Assembly (NCBI GenBank): GCA_032719365.1
Contig: CM064873.1
Span: forward strand, 37,487,742-37,551,741
Length of the DNA stretch: 64,000 nt
Direction of reading: 5' to 3'
Source: Prinsepia uniflora
Taxonomy: Eukaryota > Streptophyta > Magnoliopsida > Rosales > Rosaceae
The notes beneath the pieces are model-generated. The model was not told where the DNA came from, did no database searches, and saw only the letters and a program-made list of their open reading frames with translations. The translations under genes were made by a program, and so were the position numbers. Shown here one piece after another: positions 22,073 to 34,812 of the stretch (positions are counted from its first letter, which is position 1; each line of letters starts with the position of its first letter).

Positions 22073-22455
22073 TGACAGGACCCACCCCTGCACCCGAACA
22101 CAAATGACCAAAATAATCATAATAACTACATCATATACATTATCAGACCAGGGAGATTGTAAGATACAACATATTGTACAATAAGTCAACAGTATCATAG
22201 AGAATAGTTAACAGTACAAGATAAGAATAAAACCCTACTCTGTGAGCTAACTACACACGCAACGGGAAAACTTTATGCCTCTGCCTCTACCTCGGTGTTA
22301 GCCCCTAAACTCGCACCACGACCTGGAGGGTTTTAAAAACATAAAATTATGAGTGGACTAAAACTAATAGTTATGGAAAGCAGTTTTAATGAAAACTAGG
22401 GTTCACCCTCTTTTTTCGACACACGCATGCATAACTGTACAATAATCGGGATTTG
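22073..22455 (-). mobile_element. Element G 5' LTR, end part only
   Basis: On the minus strand it ends GGTGGGTCCTGTCA at 22073, next to the primer site. It is the inverted counterpart of 24000-24372 (same GTGGACTAAAACTAATAG and CCTCTACCTCG blocks). It breaks off near 22455, where a plus-strand RT segment begins. Confidence 0.85.
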
Positions 22456-23375
22456 GGGTTTATTAGACCGAGTATGTCTTCGTGGGGAGCTCCAGTCTTG
22501 TTTTTAAGGAAGAAGGATGGAAGTTTGAGGTTATGCATTGATTATAGGAAATTAAATAAGGTGAAAATTAGGAATAAATAACCCCTAGCTCAGATCGATG
22601 ACCTGTTTTATCAGCTGAGAGGAGCTCGATACTTTTCCAAGATCGATTTGCGCACCGGTTATCATCAGTTACGGGTTAGAGAAGAGGTTGTACCCAAAAC
22701 AGCTTTTAGAACCGAGTATGGTCACTATAAGTTCTTAGTGATTCCATTTGGTTTAACTAATGCACAAGAGGCGTTTATGGATTTAATGAACCGAGTGTTT
22801 TGGTCATACCTGGATTGTTTTGTCATTGTTTTCACTGATGACATCTTAGTATACTCGAAGAATCCGAAGGCGCACGAAAAGCACTTGAGGATGGTGCTTA
22901 GTACCCTAAGGAAGAATCAGCTAGATGCGAAGCTTAGTAAGTGTCAATTCTGGTTGACTAGTGTTAGTTTCTTAGGACATGTAGTTTTAGTTGAAGGAAT
23001 TATCATAGATCCCCAAAAGATTGAAGCGGTAGCAAATTGGGAACAGTCAAAGATAGTCACAGAGGTCAGAAGTTTCTTAGGGTTAGCTGGTTACTACAGG
23101 CGTTTCGTAGACGGATTTTCTACCATTGCTGCCCCATTGACAAGGCTGACTAGGAAAGGAGTCAGATTTTTTATGGGATGAGGATTGTGAGCAAAGATTT
23201 CAAGAGTTAAAGAGGCGATTGACATCTGCTTTTGTGTTGGCCCTTCCTGACGATAGTGGAGAATTTGAGGTATATAGTGATGCTTCCTTGCAAGGTCTGG
23301 GCTGTTTTTTGATGAAACCTGGAAAGGTGATTGCTTATGCTTCCCGACACTGCTTTACATGATTACATGCCTTTC
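22456..23375 (+). pseudogene. Second gypsy RT-RNase H copy (H), inverted to G
   Basis: It runs from GFIRPSMSSWGAPVLF, SLRLCIDYRKLNKVKIRNK and a stop, through IDDLFYQLRGARYFSKIDLR, FLVIPFGLTNAQEAFMDLMN, FVIVFTDDILVYSKNPKAHE (FTDD where FIDD is usual) and EVRSFLGLAGYYRRFVDGFS to the RNase H start (SDASLQGLGCFLMKPGKVIA) after a frameshift near 23170. It is cut at YASRH, where LTR sequence begins. The region is the same as G RT at 19561-20400 but on the other strand. Confidence 0.9.
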
Positions 23376-24372
23376 GATGTGATTTATCGCATTTATAGGT
23401 ATTTCGAGACTATGATTTCTGCTATGATTTTGATAATGATGTGATGGATGAGTTTATGATGTTTATGCATACTCTGTTTTGATAATGATTTGTGGATATG
23501 ATTTGGGATTTGAAAGTGAAATTCGGATATGAGTCCCATTTTGGGATAAATTCTGGATTTGGAATCGAGCATTCCATTGATTATTTCAGATTGGTTTTGG
23601 AATGTTGAGTTTGATGGATTTCCTACGATTTTCATTTGGTTTTGGGTTTAAAGACTCGGTGCTATGGTTGGATCTTGTTTTGGGTTTAAAGACCCAGCTG
23701 ATTGATGACGGGGGGAGGGCCCTTGATTAAGATATGCTGAGTTTAAAGACTTGGTTATTGTGATATCCCTCGAGGCCTATTGATTGTTTTTTGAGTTTAA
23801 AGACTCAGTTATATCCCTGGAAGGCCTGATATATGTTGTTTTGAGTTTAAAGACTCGGATAGATCCCGCAGGTTCGATTCGTTGATGTTACATTCGGCTT
23901 TACATGATTTTATGATTGTTTTCCATAACGGTTTCCACATGGTTCATATATATGTTTTCAGATACTTAGTTATGCATGCGTGTTTTGAAAAAGGAGGGTG
24001 AACCCTGGTTTTCATTGAAACTGTTTTCCATAACTATTAGTTTTAGTCCACTCACACTTTTATGTTTTTAATACCCTCCAGGTGGTGGTGCGAGTTTTGG
24101 GGCTAAAGTCGAGGTAGAGGCAGAGGCATAAAGTTTTCCTGTTGCGTGTGTAGTTAGCTCACAAAGTAGGGTTTTATTCTTATCTTGTACTGTTAACTAT
24201 GCTCTGTGGTACTGTTGACTTATTGTACAGTATGTTGTATCGTATGTTCTCCCTGGTTTGACTATGTATATGATGTAGTTATTATGGTTATTTTGGTCAT
24301 TTGTGTTCGGGTGTCAGATGAGAGTACGGTTCTTCTCGATTATCGAGATGATAAACGGGGTGGGTCGTGTCA
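23376..24372 (+). mobile_element. LTR of element H, 5'-truncated
   Basis: Ends GGGGTGGGTCGTGTCA at 24372, where Athila gag resumes at once. The last 370 bases are the inverted counterpart of the G LTR end at 22073-22455. Upstream are a GAGTTTAAAGACTCGG minisatellite and the ATGCATGCGTG block. An acceptor-like CCCTCCAG ends at 24081. The first part of the LTR, including the TGTAACG start, is missing. Confidence 0.85.
23630..23870 (+). repeat. LTR-internal minisatellite, GTTTAAAGACTCGG-type unit
   Basis: Five to six spaced copies of GGGTTTAAAGACTCGG-like wording, some followed by a GATCCC/GGCCT phrase. A third unit type at the minisatellite position of these LTRs. Confidence 0.7.
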
Positions 24373-25600
24373 ACAGCACCATAGCCCAGTTGACTGCCAT
24401 GGTTAAGCAGTTATGCAATGAAAAGAGTAAGGGGGTTAGTGTGAGTGAACTGTGTTCCATGCAGGGACACACTGCCCAGGAGTGAGTTGTGTCTGAGGAC
24501 ATTAACTACATCGGTGGGTACAACAATGCCCCGAGACCTCGAAATGACCCATACTCTAACTCTAACAACCCCAGGTGGAAGAATCACCCCAACTTTTGGT
24601 GGAGTAATCAGAATACTACCAATCCATTGCCCCCAACAGGATTTAACCATCAAGGTCCATCCATGAAAGCAGCCTGTAGCCAACCATAAGGATCGTCCTC
24701 GAGCCATGGAACCTTGGGAGGATCGTGGCAAGATGCCATAGCCGCCCCACCCCAGCAGAGTTCTCAGTTGACCCAAAATGTGCCTACCTTAGCATAGGAG
24801 CTAAGAGGAAGCCAGGCCAAGACTGACAATGCCATTGCAAAATTGGAGAGGCAAGTAAGGAATATGCCAACCAGCTGAATCAGTGGGAATAAGGGAAGTT
24901 CCCGAGCGAACCACTCGTAAATCCTAAAGGACCTCACGGGCATCAAAGATCCCAAGGACCGCATGGACCACATGGTCCTTCGGTCAATGTCATCACCCTA
25001 AGGAGTGGTACTGAACTCCCCGGACCTTCCCCACAACCTCATGAAGATGTGATCGCTCAAGTGCCTGATGATCACCAAGAGCTTCAACTTGAGCCAATTT
25101 TTAAGGAATCTCCCTTTAGACAAGGACCGAGCAGCCATGACATACCCGAATCTTCCCATTCTAGAGCTGACCCATGACCACCATCCATTCCCAGCCACAT
25201 GTTTCCATGTCTTCCAAGCCAGGTGCCCAGCCTAGTTTTCCCTCACCTCTTAGGCACCCGAATTCCAAGCCCTAATCCCCATCGAAAGAAGCAAACCAAG
25301 CACTTGACTTCTGACGTCCCTCCTAAGATCCCTATCCATTTCCTCCTTAGGTTCCAGCCTAAAGATAAATAGAAGGAAGCGTTTGAAGAGGAAATAATCA
25401 CTTTGTTGAAAAAGATGCTAATCAATCTTCCCTTCTCCTAGATTCTCTAGCACATGCATGTGTTTGACAAACTCTTCAAAGATATTATGGCAGGAAGGTG
25501 TGGCCTCGGTTCTACTCATGTAGTGGACCTCCCCTAGGCATGTGTTGCTACTCTTCAACAGCTACCTATGATGTTAAAGAACCCTGGAGCCCCCTCATTT
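24373..25600 (+). pseudogene. Athila gag, C-terminal part
   Basis: Resumes the gag cut at 15055. STIAQLTAMVKQLCNEKSKG is followed by ELCSMQGHTAQEC (a degraded Cys/His region), EDINYIGGYNNAP and DPYSNSNNPRWKNHPNFWWS, the last being the Athila gag signature PYSNTYNPGWRNHPNFSW with changes. The downstream part up to 25600 is a Pro/Gln-rich linker leading to protease; PLRKRLPFP-type wording is not intact. Several stops and shifts interrupt it. Confidence 0.8.
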
Positions 25601-26226
25601 CCATGTGTCATTCAATCCACGTGATTTGATCACTGCTTGTGTGACACTGGGTCGTCAATCAACATCATGCCCTTCCACATCTACCAGTCCTTGGACTTGG
25701 GAGAGTTGAAGCCCACACATTTATGTGTTCGATTGGCGAATTCCTTCGTAACATAGCTTGTCTGGGTACTTGAGGACGTCCTCATGCATATTTGGGACAC
25801 ATGTATTCTGGCTGACTTCTACGTCATGAGGCTAGAAAACTCAGATAGAGTCGGGGGACCTACTCTCATTTTTGGCTGCCCTCTTCTAGCCACTGCTGAA
25901 TGCTTGATTGATGTCAAGCTTGGGAAATTTTCCATTAGGGTAATGGCAAAAGTGCGCACTTACTCCATTCACGATGCCATCCAATTCTCTTTCGAGCCTA
26001 TTGATGATTTCCCCCTCAACTCGTTGGAGACATTATTGCTCGCAACTACTGCATCTGATGGCCCTTTAGGAAAGAGTCATAATAGAGCTCAATTATCTCA
26101 ATGCTTTTGTTCCTATGCCTTAATTTTGAGCACCATTTGAGCTCATAGCACTGCCCACTACTAAGAGTCAACCTTCCATGGTAGAGCAACCCACGCTAGA
26201 ACTTAAGCCTCTTCCCGACGACCTTA
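25601..26226 (+). pseudogene. Athila aspartic protease
   Basis: CDTGSSINIMPFHIYQSLDL (from 25640) has the catalytic Asp motif DTGSS followed by Athila-type INxMP wording. Then come GELKPTHLCVRLANSF, a stop, VWVLEDVLMHIWDTCILADF (25765-25825) and LIFGCPLLATAECLIDVK, where LLGRPFL is usual. It ends in LELKPLPDDL at 26226, where element A was inserted. Codons resume at 57436. Confidence 0.85.
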
Positions 26227-26979
26227 TGATAGGACCCGTCCCAATCCCCTTGGATTATCATGGCACGTGCCTGCTCCCGTCTGACACGGCGTGTCAGACC
26301 AGGGATAAACACGGCACCCGCTTGGGGTCCATCAGAGTACACCAGGATTGGCATTGGCATGTGATGTCTCGAACTCTGCTACAGCTCGTATCCGCTGCCA
26401 ACCTGAAAGGTATTAAAACCATAAAAGCTGTGAGTGGACAAGAGAACAGTTTTACAAAAATCATTTATATCGAAAAGACATTTATACCTTCACGTAAAAG
26501 CATGCATGCATCATAAAACAGTATTTCAAATACTTTCTCAGAAGAAAGACATATGGCTTTTCAAATCAAAACACAGTGAAAACTATTTCTCAATTGAAGC
26601 CATCATCTCAGTAGGGTCTCAGCCCAAAACCAGATCATACAGGAAACATGGGTCTCAGCCCAAACATAAAACACATACGGAACCTCGGCCCAAACCATAG
26701 AACACATGGGAACACATCCCAATATCAGTCACGATTCTCATCCTAGCACATGTGCATACTGCTCGGGACCGCTCATAATCCTAGCATGTCGCCGTGAACA
26801 CATCACTCACCGCGACCATTTCTAGATCATCGGGAACATACTGTTGATCGATCTCAGAATATCTCACCAGCACTTCTAAGTTGAGCCTCCCTCGATCAAT
26901 GCTTCATGCGGCTTCTCGAAAATAGGTAGTGCAATGTGACCTATCCGGAAGGAACACATCAAAGTTTGAAGGCGAGCGT
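26227..26979 (-). mobile_element. Element A 3' LTR, segment 1
   Basis: Begins TGATAGGACCCGTCCCAATC on plus (the LTR end seen from minus). It follows the 5' LTR at 54671-55445 closely, including the TCTCAGCCCAAA repeats and the GGCGAGCG phrase. LTR E interrupts it at about 26980. Confidence 0.85.
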
Positions 26980-29761
26980 TGTAACGGTAACAACCCTTCT
27001 CGAATTATCGGGATTAATTAAGAATTAATAACAGATTAGCAAGGCTAATCGGGGATTAGATGAGGATTAACGGACGTTGAGGGTGAAATTATGATTTTAC
27101 CCCTACACGAGGGAAAAAAGTTAACTTTTGACCCGGAAGGTCTGATGGCCAAGGGCCGAAGACCGTTATCTAGATCGAGTCGGTACGAATCCGTAGACAG
27201 GCGGTACGTCGAATCCGGACGTTCAAAGGAAAAGTTACGGTTCATGGAAGATCCGAGGAACTATTTATGACGGCACATTTTACGAGGCGAAAAAAGGACA
27301 TTTTGTCCTAAGTGGGGCCCAGATATTTCTGTACTGGCCAAAGGATGAATGAAAAGTGTCACTCATCGATTACCTAGTATGATCACATACATGCATATCC
27401 ATTCCCTTCATTTTCTTTCATTCGACCATCTCACCAAACCCATTCAATACAAATCCAACCCTTTTCCTCTATTTGAATATGAGAGAGGAACTGAGAGTGG
27501 CTGTGAGTGCAAGGGAGGTTGGACACGACGGAAAGAGTGGTGAGCCACCGTGAACGGCAGTGGAACCATAAGACCCGAGCCCCTTTTGTTTTTCAAATTT
27601 CAAATCCCTCGTTTTGGAAGTTTAGGGAGGATTTTGATGATGTTGTGATGCTTGGGAGGTTCAAATTGAAAGGTGATCTTCTAGGCTTGTTTTTATAATT
27701 TTGAATCCATAAATTGGTAGGAATTGAAGAAACACAGATATAGGAATCGAAAGGGGTAGAAACGGGCTAAAAATGAGGGGAAAATGAGCTGTACCGGCCT
27801 CGCCGGTCGGACCGAACCGAAAACCAGGCAGACGAGTCAGACCCGGTCTACCGAAGGTAGGGGATGACAACTGTGCAAGGCGCGTGAGCCACATGTGCAG
27901 CCCCTTTGGGAGGCGCGTGGGGGCACGTGAAGCATCTTCTACGGATGGTTCCAACATGTGAAATCATCTATTCGATTTAACGAACATTTTGGGACTGGTT
28001 TCGAGTCGATCGGACATCGTTTCGATATAGTTTGGGACGTCCAAAGGTTTAGGATCGACTTTAAAAATAGTTAAAAATTCCGAAAAATTACGGGGCTTTA
28101 GTGAGTGGTTATTTAGGTAGTTAGTAACCCTTTATTACGTTTTGGACAGGTACGGGAGCCCCGGAGAAGGTGATTGGTAGGGGAGAGGCTTATGGTGCGC
28201 GTATTGAGGTGCGGCATTGGACGGTCTGTGAGTGGACTTGTTTTATGAATTCGATGCATGCATAAATGTTTTATATGCTTAAATGAACATGTTTTATGAT
28301 GCCATGAGTGCATTTGTTTGTGGTATCATAGGATCGACATATTGGCACATATTTCTAGGTTTTCTGCTTTATGTCTTGCCTATGTGTATTATGTTCTCAA
28401 CGATGATTCGACGAAATGGTTTTGGATTTGGAAATATGAAATTGGGAATGAGACCTATTTGATTTACGAACTCTCGGACTTGGAGTCCATTTGATTTGGC
28501 AAGAATTCAGGCTGGAGACCCATTTGAGTTATACGATCCGGGTGAGGACCCCCTTGGTTTATTAATTTGGGCTTGAGGCCCCTTTTCTGTAATATTAGGC
28601 TCTAGGCACCGTTGGTCGGGAAATCAGGCTTGAGGCCCCATTGATTTATGGTTTCGGGCTTGAGGCCCCATTCATTGTGATTTCGTGCTAGAGGCCCAGT
28701 TGATTGTGAAATTGGGCTCGAGGCCCCGTTATTGTGGTATCGGGCTTGAGGCCCTATTGATCGTGAAATTGAGCTTGAGGCCCCGTTGGATAGTGAAATC
28801 GGGCTTGAGTCCCAGTTCGGTTTATGAAATGAGAATTCGGGCATGAGACCCTGTTGAATAGTGGATTTAGGCCGAGGCCTGTGAAAGTGGATTTGAATCG
28901 GATTGTTGAGATGAATCAGGTATGAGACCCAGTTGAAATATGTTTTGAGAAAGAAATTATTTGAAATGTATGTACCCTCCATATGAGTTGATTGGTCTCC
29001 TTCAGACGTCGACCTGGAAAGTCACGATCTGTTACCCGGAATGAGTATCCCCATAGGGAGCCCATTCCAAGAGTGGGAGTTATGATGTGGTCCCAAACCA
29101 GATTCCGGAGAGATGCTCGGACTAGATCCAAAGATAGAGCCTCCCAGACAGAGAATTCCTGGGGGTAGACTCAGAGTGAGACCCCGAGTAATGTGCACAA
29201 TTATATAGATGAATCATGACATATATCGGGGATGTGTTCCCTAGGGGCTGTGTTCCCTGAGTTGGCATCTCATCTGAGATGCCAAGGATGAGTTCTACGT
29301 ATGTATATACGTACAAGATTTCACGGAAAAGTGGTTTGGGGCAGAGACCCCGTGGTCTATGTTTTGGTTATGGTTTTCGGCTTAGTCCTTACGGATTTGG
29401 TTTTGGGCTGAGACCCACGTGTATTGTTTTGGGTGGAGTCCCTACGGATTTGGTGATGGGCTGAGTTCCCATGTACTTGCCCTACGGTTTCGGGCCAAGG
29501 CCCAAATGGTTTGTGAATGTTTCAATAAACGGTTTTCGAATGCATGCATATTTTTAGTGAAGGGCATAAATACCGTTTTCTTGAGAAATGGTTTTATTCA
29601 AAGTTTACTTTTGTCCACTCACGACTTTTGATGTTTTGAATGCCCTTCAAGTTGATCGCGGATGCGGGCTGTAGCAGAGACCGAGACATCACACTCCTCC
29701 TCCGGATCCTGGTGCTCTCTAGTAGTCCCGGGGGACGGGAGCAGGCACGTCCCACGTTAAT
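26980..29761 (+). mobile_element. LTR E, plus-strand gypsy LTR inside element A
   Basis: Starts TGTAACGGTAACAACCC (a six-base GGTAAC addition relative to the usual TGTAACGACCC) and continues with the GATTAACGGACGTT block shared with LTR D at 47644. It holds the GGCGCGTGAGCCACATG block (27889), the core block (27975-28240), a GAGGCCC minisatellite (28430-28930) and an acceptor-like CCCTTCAAG at 29651. It ends at about CACGTTAAT, some 30 bases short of the GGGACGGGTCCTGTCA end. I found no target duplication. No coding region. Confidence 0.75.
28430..28930 (+). repeat. LTR-internal minisatellite, TTGAGGCCCC-type unit
   Basis: About 12-14 imperfect units near 32-36 bases with GGGCTTGAGGCCCCATTG-like wording. 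This is the largest of the GAGGCCCA arrays in the window. Confidence 0.8.
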
Positions 29762-31553
29762 CCCGAATTTTATCATCATACATAGGGCCTCAAACAGGGA
29801 ATATCATCAAATGGGTCACAGGTCGAAGATCCAGTGTCCTACGACACTTCACATCCTAGGATGCCTCGAATCCTATCAAATCCATAACTAGGTCTCATGC
29901 CCGAAATACCTTTCATAAAACTCATAACTGGATCATCGCCCGACTTATCTCACGTTTGAGTATTCTCTAAGTCAAACATCAAATCAACTAGTTCATACTC
30001 CCGAAAGATATTTTGAAACTTGAAAACAAGTTTTTATTACCATAACACCTTCAAACCATCCCTGAATTCACACTAAGTCAGGGTTTTTCAAATGGGTCTT
30101 ATGCCCGAATCTCGATTTCACGCATCTTCGTGAAATCCTCATAATCGTAGATCAGTTCCTCAATTTCATGCCTCTCTGTGAAACCTCAGAATCACATCAA
30201 ACACAAGCACGTAGTACACTAGGTCGAAGCCCAAACATCATATGAAATAGAAATCTCAAACAAATAACCCATATTCCTCCTAAAATGAAAAACAATTCAT
30301 ATTTAAATCACATGCACTCATGACATCTCAAATCATGTTCATAAACATATATAAAACATTTATGCATGCATCATATTCATAAAACCCAGTCCACTCTCAG
30401 ACCGTCTAAGCTGCCGCCTCGATACGCGTGCCATAAACCTCACCAGGCTAAATCACCATCTCCGGAATTCCCAGACCAGTCCAAACCACACCCGATGGTC
30501 ACTAACCACCTCAAATAGGCTGACATTGTATCGCCCAATTTTTTTGGGATTTTAATACTTATTTAAAATAAACCTTAAATCTTCGGACACTCAAAACTAC
30601 ACAGAAACAATGTCCAATCGTCTCGAAACCTGTCACAAAATGTCTGTTACATCGAAAGGATGAAAACACTTGTTGACCATGACCCCCAATTCTGCCCCAT
30701 GCGCCCTCATGCACCGTCATAAGTGACTGTGTGTGAAACCTACGCGCTAGAACTTGGTCATCTTCAACCTCCAAACGAACCCGTTTCAGACTGGTTCTTT
30801 AGTTTTTGGTTCAACCAGACCAGTGAGACCGGTTCTCCCCTATTTCTTCATCTTTTTCAACCCTTTTAATTCCTATCTCTTCGTTCTTCCATTTCCTATC
30901 GATCTATGGGTTCGAAATCACAAAAACCGGCCTAGAATTTACCTATTCGAATTGATCTTCATGGTCTAGTTTTTCCTCCTCCACTCTAGTCGACTGAGGG
31001 CACCACTACCTTCGATCCGGGCCAAAATCGACTCGTACAACCCACAAAAACTGAACCCAATTGTTAGAACCAACCCCCATATGTCCAAACTCAAAATCCA
31101 ATTTTTGAACATAACCAGGTTATCAGGTTTCTTACATTCCTTCGCCTTTTACGACGGCTCAGCCATCCACACTGTCATCATCACAACCTCCCTCTCACTT
31201 TCAGTCACTCAATCACCATAGTAGGGGGTGAGATGGGGCGGCATTATGGATGAGGTGTTTGTGGGTTTTAGGTTGGCTTTGATCGAATGAAATAGATGAG
31301 GATGAAGAGGTGGGTGCATGTATGGGTGATGACAGGCAATGGATGGGTGACACTTATCACACATCCATTGGGCTTGGAAAAATATCTAGGCCCACATAAA
31401 ACAAAAGTGAAAAGTGGAATTTCCTCGTAAAACATGTCAATGTAAATAGTTCCTCGTAATTTTCCCGTCGAATGTCCAATTTTGATGTGCCTCCTATCTA
31501 CAAATTCATATCAACTCGATCTACGTAACAGTCCTCGGTCCTCATGCATTCGA
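29762..31553 (-). mobile_element. Element A 3' LTR, segment 2
   Basis: TATCATCATACATAGGGCCT and the following 1.8 kb match the 5' LTR at 55470-57265. This includes the core block in inverted form (30395-30770) and the donor-like zone near 31123, where the donor reads ATGTAAG and not GGTAAG. It stops at the start of element B. Confidence 0.85.
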
Positions 31554-33893
31554 TGTAACGACCCATCTCAAATTCCAGGATTAGATTAGTGACTAATGAA
31601 GGATTAGTGAGATTAATCACTGATTAGTTGAGCAAAATCAGACGGACGGTGCAAAAGGACAATTTTGCCCCTAGTCGTGGGTAAAATGTTGAATTTTGAA
31701 TCAGAGAGTCAAACGTACGAGAACCGATGACAGTGACGTAGATTGGCAAGTCACGATTCCATAAACAGGTGACACGTTGAAAGAGAGTGAGTGGGTATAA
31801 TGAGATGAAGAAAGTATATCTCTCTCTCATCTCATTATCATCATCACCCATCATCCCTCTCATTTTTACTTTCATCAAACCGTTCCCACCATTGTCACAC
31901 AAACACCACCACAGACTTGTCATCTTATGTGATCAACTGTGAGGACTGAGAGAGAGTGAGTGATCAGATGGAGTAGGACGACGAGACCAAATGGCCTGAG
32001 CACGACTGCGACGCGGCGGAGGTGAGAAAACTCAACCCGATAACCCGTTTGATCCCAATTTTGGAACTTCGTTATTTAACATTCAAGGATCGATTTGGTT
32101 GATTGTGTTAGACTTTAGGGACTCAGATAAGTCGAATAGGACTGGTTTCGAGGGCTAGGATGGTCAGAGTCGACGACAGAACACATTTATAGGTGGTGGT
32201 TACTGTTCCTTTTCGAACAGGTACGATCTCGACATTTTCTCTTGTTTTTGTGGTTATTGATCGATTGGGGGGAACTTAACACGTCGGTTCACCGATTTGG
32301 TCGAACCGGTCTGAACTAGTGAATCGGGTCCAGCGCGAGAAAGATGATGACACTATTGAGGCGCGTGGGCTTCACACACAGCCCCTTTGGGAGGCGCGTG
32401 GAAGCGCGTGAGGGGTCCTTTGGGGATGACTTCAACATGTCAAATAATCTATTCGATGTAACGAACATTTTGGGACAGGTTTCGTGTCGATCGGACATCG
32501 TTTCGATATAGTTCGGGATGTCCGAAGGTTTAGGATCGAGTTTGAAAATAGTTAAATATTCGGGAAAATTATGGGGCTTCAAGGAGAGGTTAATAAGGTA
32601 GTTAGTAACCCTCTAGTATGATTTGGATAGGTTTGGGAGTCTCAGTGATGGTGATTAGCCCGGGGAGGCTTACGACACAGAAATCGAGGTGGTAGCGTAG
32701 GAGAGTCTATGAATGGACCTTGATTTCTAAATTGTGATGCATGGATAAATGTGTTATATGATTTACGTATGTGATTCTATGATGATGATTTGGATATTGG
32801 TGATTTACATGATTTCACGTATTTCAAGGTGATTTACGTATTTGCACGTAAATCGAGGGTACTAGTTTTTCACTAATTATACGTTCTTATGGTTTTGATA
32901 ATGGTTTAATGAAATGGTTTCAGATTTGAAAAGGGAAACTCGGGGTCGAGACCCATTTGTTTTGGAAACCCCCGGATTTGAAGTCCAATTAGTTACGTTA
33001 TCGGGCTAGAGGTCCAATTGGTTCGTAAATTGATTTCAGGTTTGGAAATATGGAATCAAGCAAGAGACCTATTTGATTTATGAACTATCAGACTTTGAGT
33101 CCATTTGATTTAATAAGGCATCGGGCTGGAGGCCCAGTTGGTTTACGAAATTGGGCTTGAGGCCCAGTTCGTTTACGAATCGGGCAGGAGGCCCTGTCGG
33201 TTGCGAAGTCACGCACGAGGCCCATTTAGTTTATGAAATTGGGTGTGATGCCCATTTAGTTCATGAAATCGGGCGCGAGGCCCATTTGGTTTACGAGATC
33301 CGGCACGAAGACCAGTTACGGTTTACGTTTGTGATTTCGGTTTCGGAGAACCAAAAACGAATTTGGATTTGGAAAGGATGGATTTTTGGTTTCATGACGG
33401 TTTATGGGGACCGGGAACGAACCTTTGAAAGGTGTTGAGAATGATTTCAAAATGGTTTTTCATATACTATCCTTATATGTTTATGGATTGTCTCTTCCGG
33501 GGAGGGTCGTTGGCTTGGGTGGACCCATGAGTAGTCACGGAGCACTATCTGAGTGGAGTCACCCCCGTTGGGTACCTCACTCTCAGAAAGGCTATTATGG
33601 ATTATAACCCCAGGGAAGGTCATTGATTTGTGGACATTAACCAGGGTGGACCTTGGGAAATTTGGGATTTGAGACCCCAGGTAGCACGCACGTAGCTTTA
33701 GAAATCGTGATAGGATTGGTTATATGATATATGATAAACATGATTTCTTGGATTTGTGAAATTGTGTTTTGTGAATAATAAATGGATTTGGGCTGAGTTC
33801 CCACTTGTGGTTACTATGTTATGGATTTGTATAAATGGATTTGGGCAGGGGCCCGTATGATTTGGATTTACGGAATTTGGAGCTAGGACCCTA
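31554..33893 (+). mobile_element. Element B 5' LTR, 3'-truncated
   Basis: Starts TGTAACGACCCATCTCAAAT and matches the 3' LTR from 36909 on (GTGACTAATGAAGGATTAGTG). It carries a donor-like GGAG/GTGAG at 32022, the GCGCGTGGGCTTCACAC block (32363), the core block (32450-32600) and a minisatellite. It breaks off near 33893, at a point equal to about 49700 in the 3' LTR, so the last 325 bases and the primer site are lost. Confidence 0.85.
32938..33325 (+). repeat. LTR-internal minisatellite in B 5' LTR
   Basis: Ten or so units with GGGCNNGAGGCCCANTT wording and GGTTTACGAA spacers. The equivalent array in the 3' LTR (47308-47450) has fewer units, because a deletion removed the LTR stretch between the core block and the array. 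Confidence 0.8.
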
Positions 33894-34737
33894 CCAAGGG
33901 ATGAACGAAATGGTACTTTAGAGTTGTAACCGTCCACACGGTTAGGTTGGGATCGTCTTTCACGATGTTACATGATTGGATACGACAATAGTGCGGAATT
34001 GTGACGATTAGATGGACGGGAGTCATTCTGCTGGGAGTAGCCGGGTTTTCCGAACCCTAGCAGTGATTGATGATGTAGAGGATATGAGTACAACGAAGTT
34101 AGTTGTTGGCCTTTGTTGGAAACCCTAGTGTTTGATGTATGGTTCGGAAATGTGAGACGACTAGTGTTTTAGTTCTAGCGACTTTTCGGAACTGAGACCG
34201 TCGGTCGGTCGTGTCATGTCACCTTTAGTGATGGGATTGCACTCTACAGTCGAGGTTGTATTAATCAGTTAGACCGAGTTGGTTGTCGTACTACCCTAAT
34301 TTTGATGGATAGGTGGTTTAGCTAAGGTCATGCACGACCCGATAGACGACATTGGTTGAGTCGAGTTAGGATTGCTTAGAGATTGGTTGGACAGGTTACT
34401 AGGGTTTGGTATTTGTCGATGGAATCCCAGAGTAGGGCTACGGGGTGGATGGTACAGGAAATTTATTCCGTTGGATGCGGAGTCTTGATAGCGATGTCTG
34501 CTGGTTGGGTATGCACGAGTTGTGGCAGGCACTACTAACGAGAGTGGTTATAGTTGTGGTTGTTGTGAATCGGTGGACGTTCAAGGAACTTTTTCTTTTC
34601 TTGTATGAGTTTTCAGGGTGACTGTACCCAGAGTTGTTGGGTATGAGGGTGGCAGAGTTTCTCCAATTTGAGCAGAGGTATGGGGTCGTTACTCGACATA
34701 AGCAAAGATCCAGGTTTTCTGCTTCGCATAGTGTGTA

Positions 34738-34812
34738 CTGATGCTGATGCTAATGCTGATGCAGATGCGAATGCTAATGCTAGTGTGCTGGTGCTGGTGC
34801 TGGTGCTAGTAA
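34738..34812 (+). repeat. GATGCT/GGTGCT hexanucleotide array
   Basis: About twelve hexanucleotide units, GATGCT, AATGCT, GATGCA and then GGTGCT, lie in the non-coding internal region of B. One frame gives an Asp-Ala/Asn-Ala repeat, but no gene surrounds it. Confidence 0.85.
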
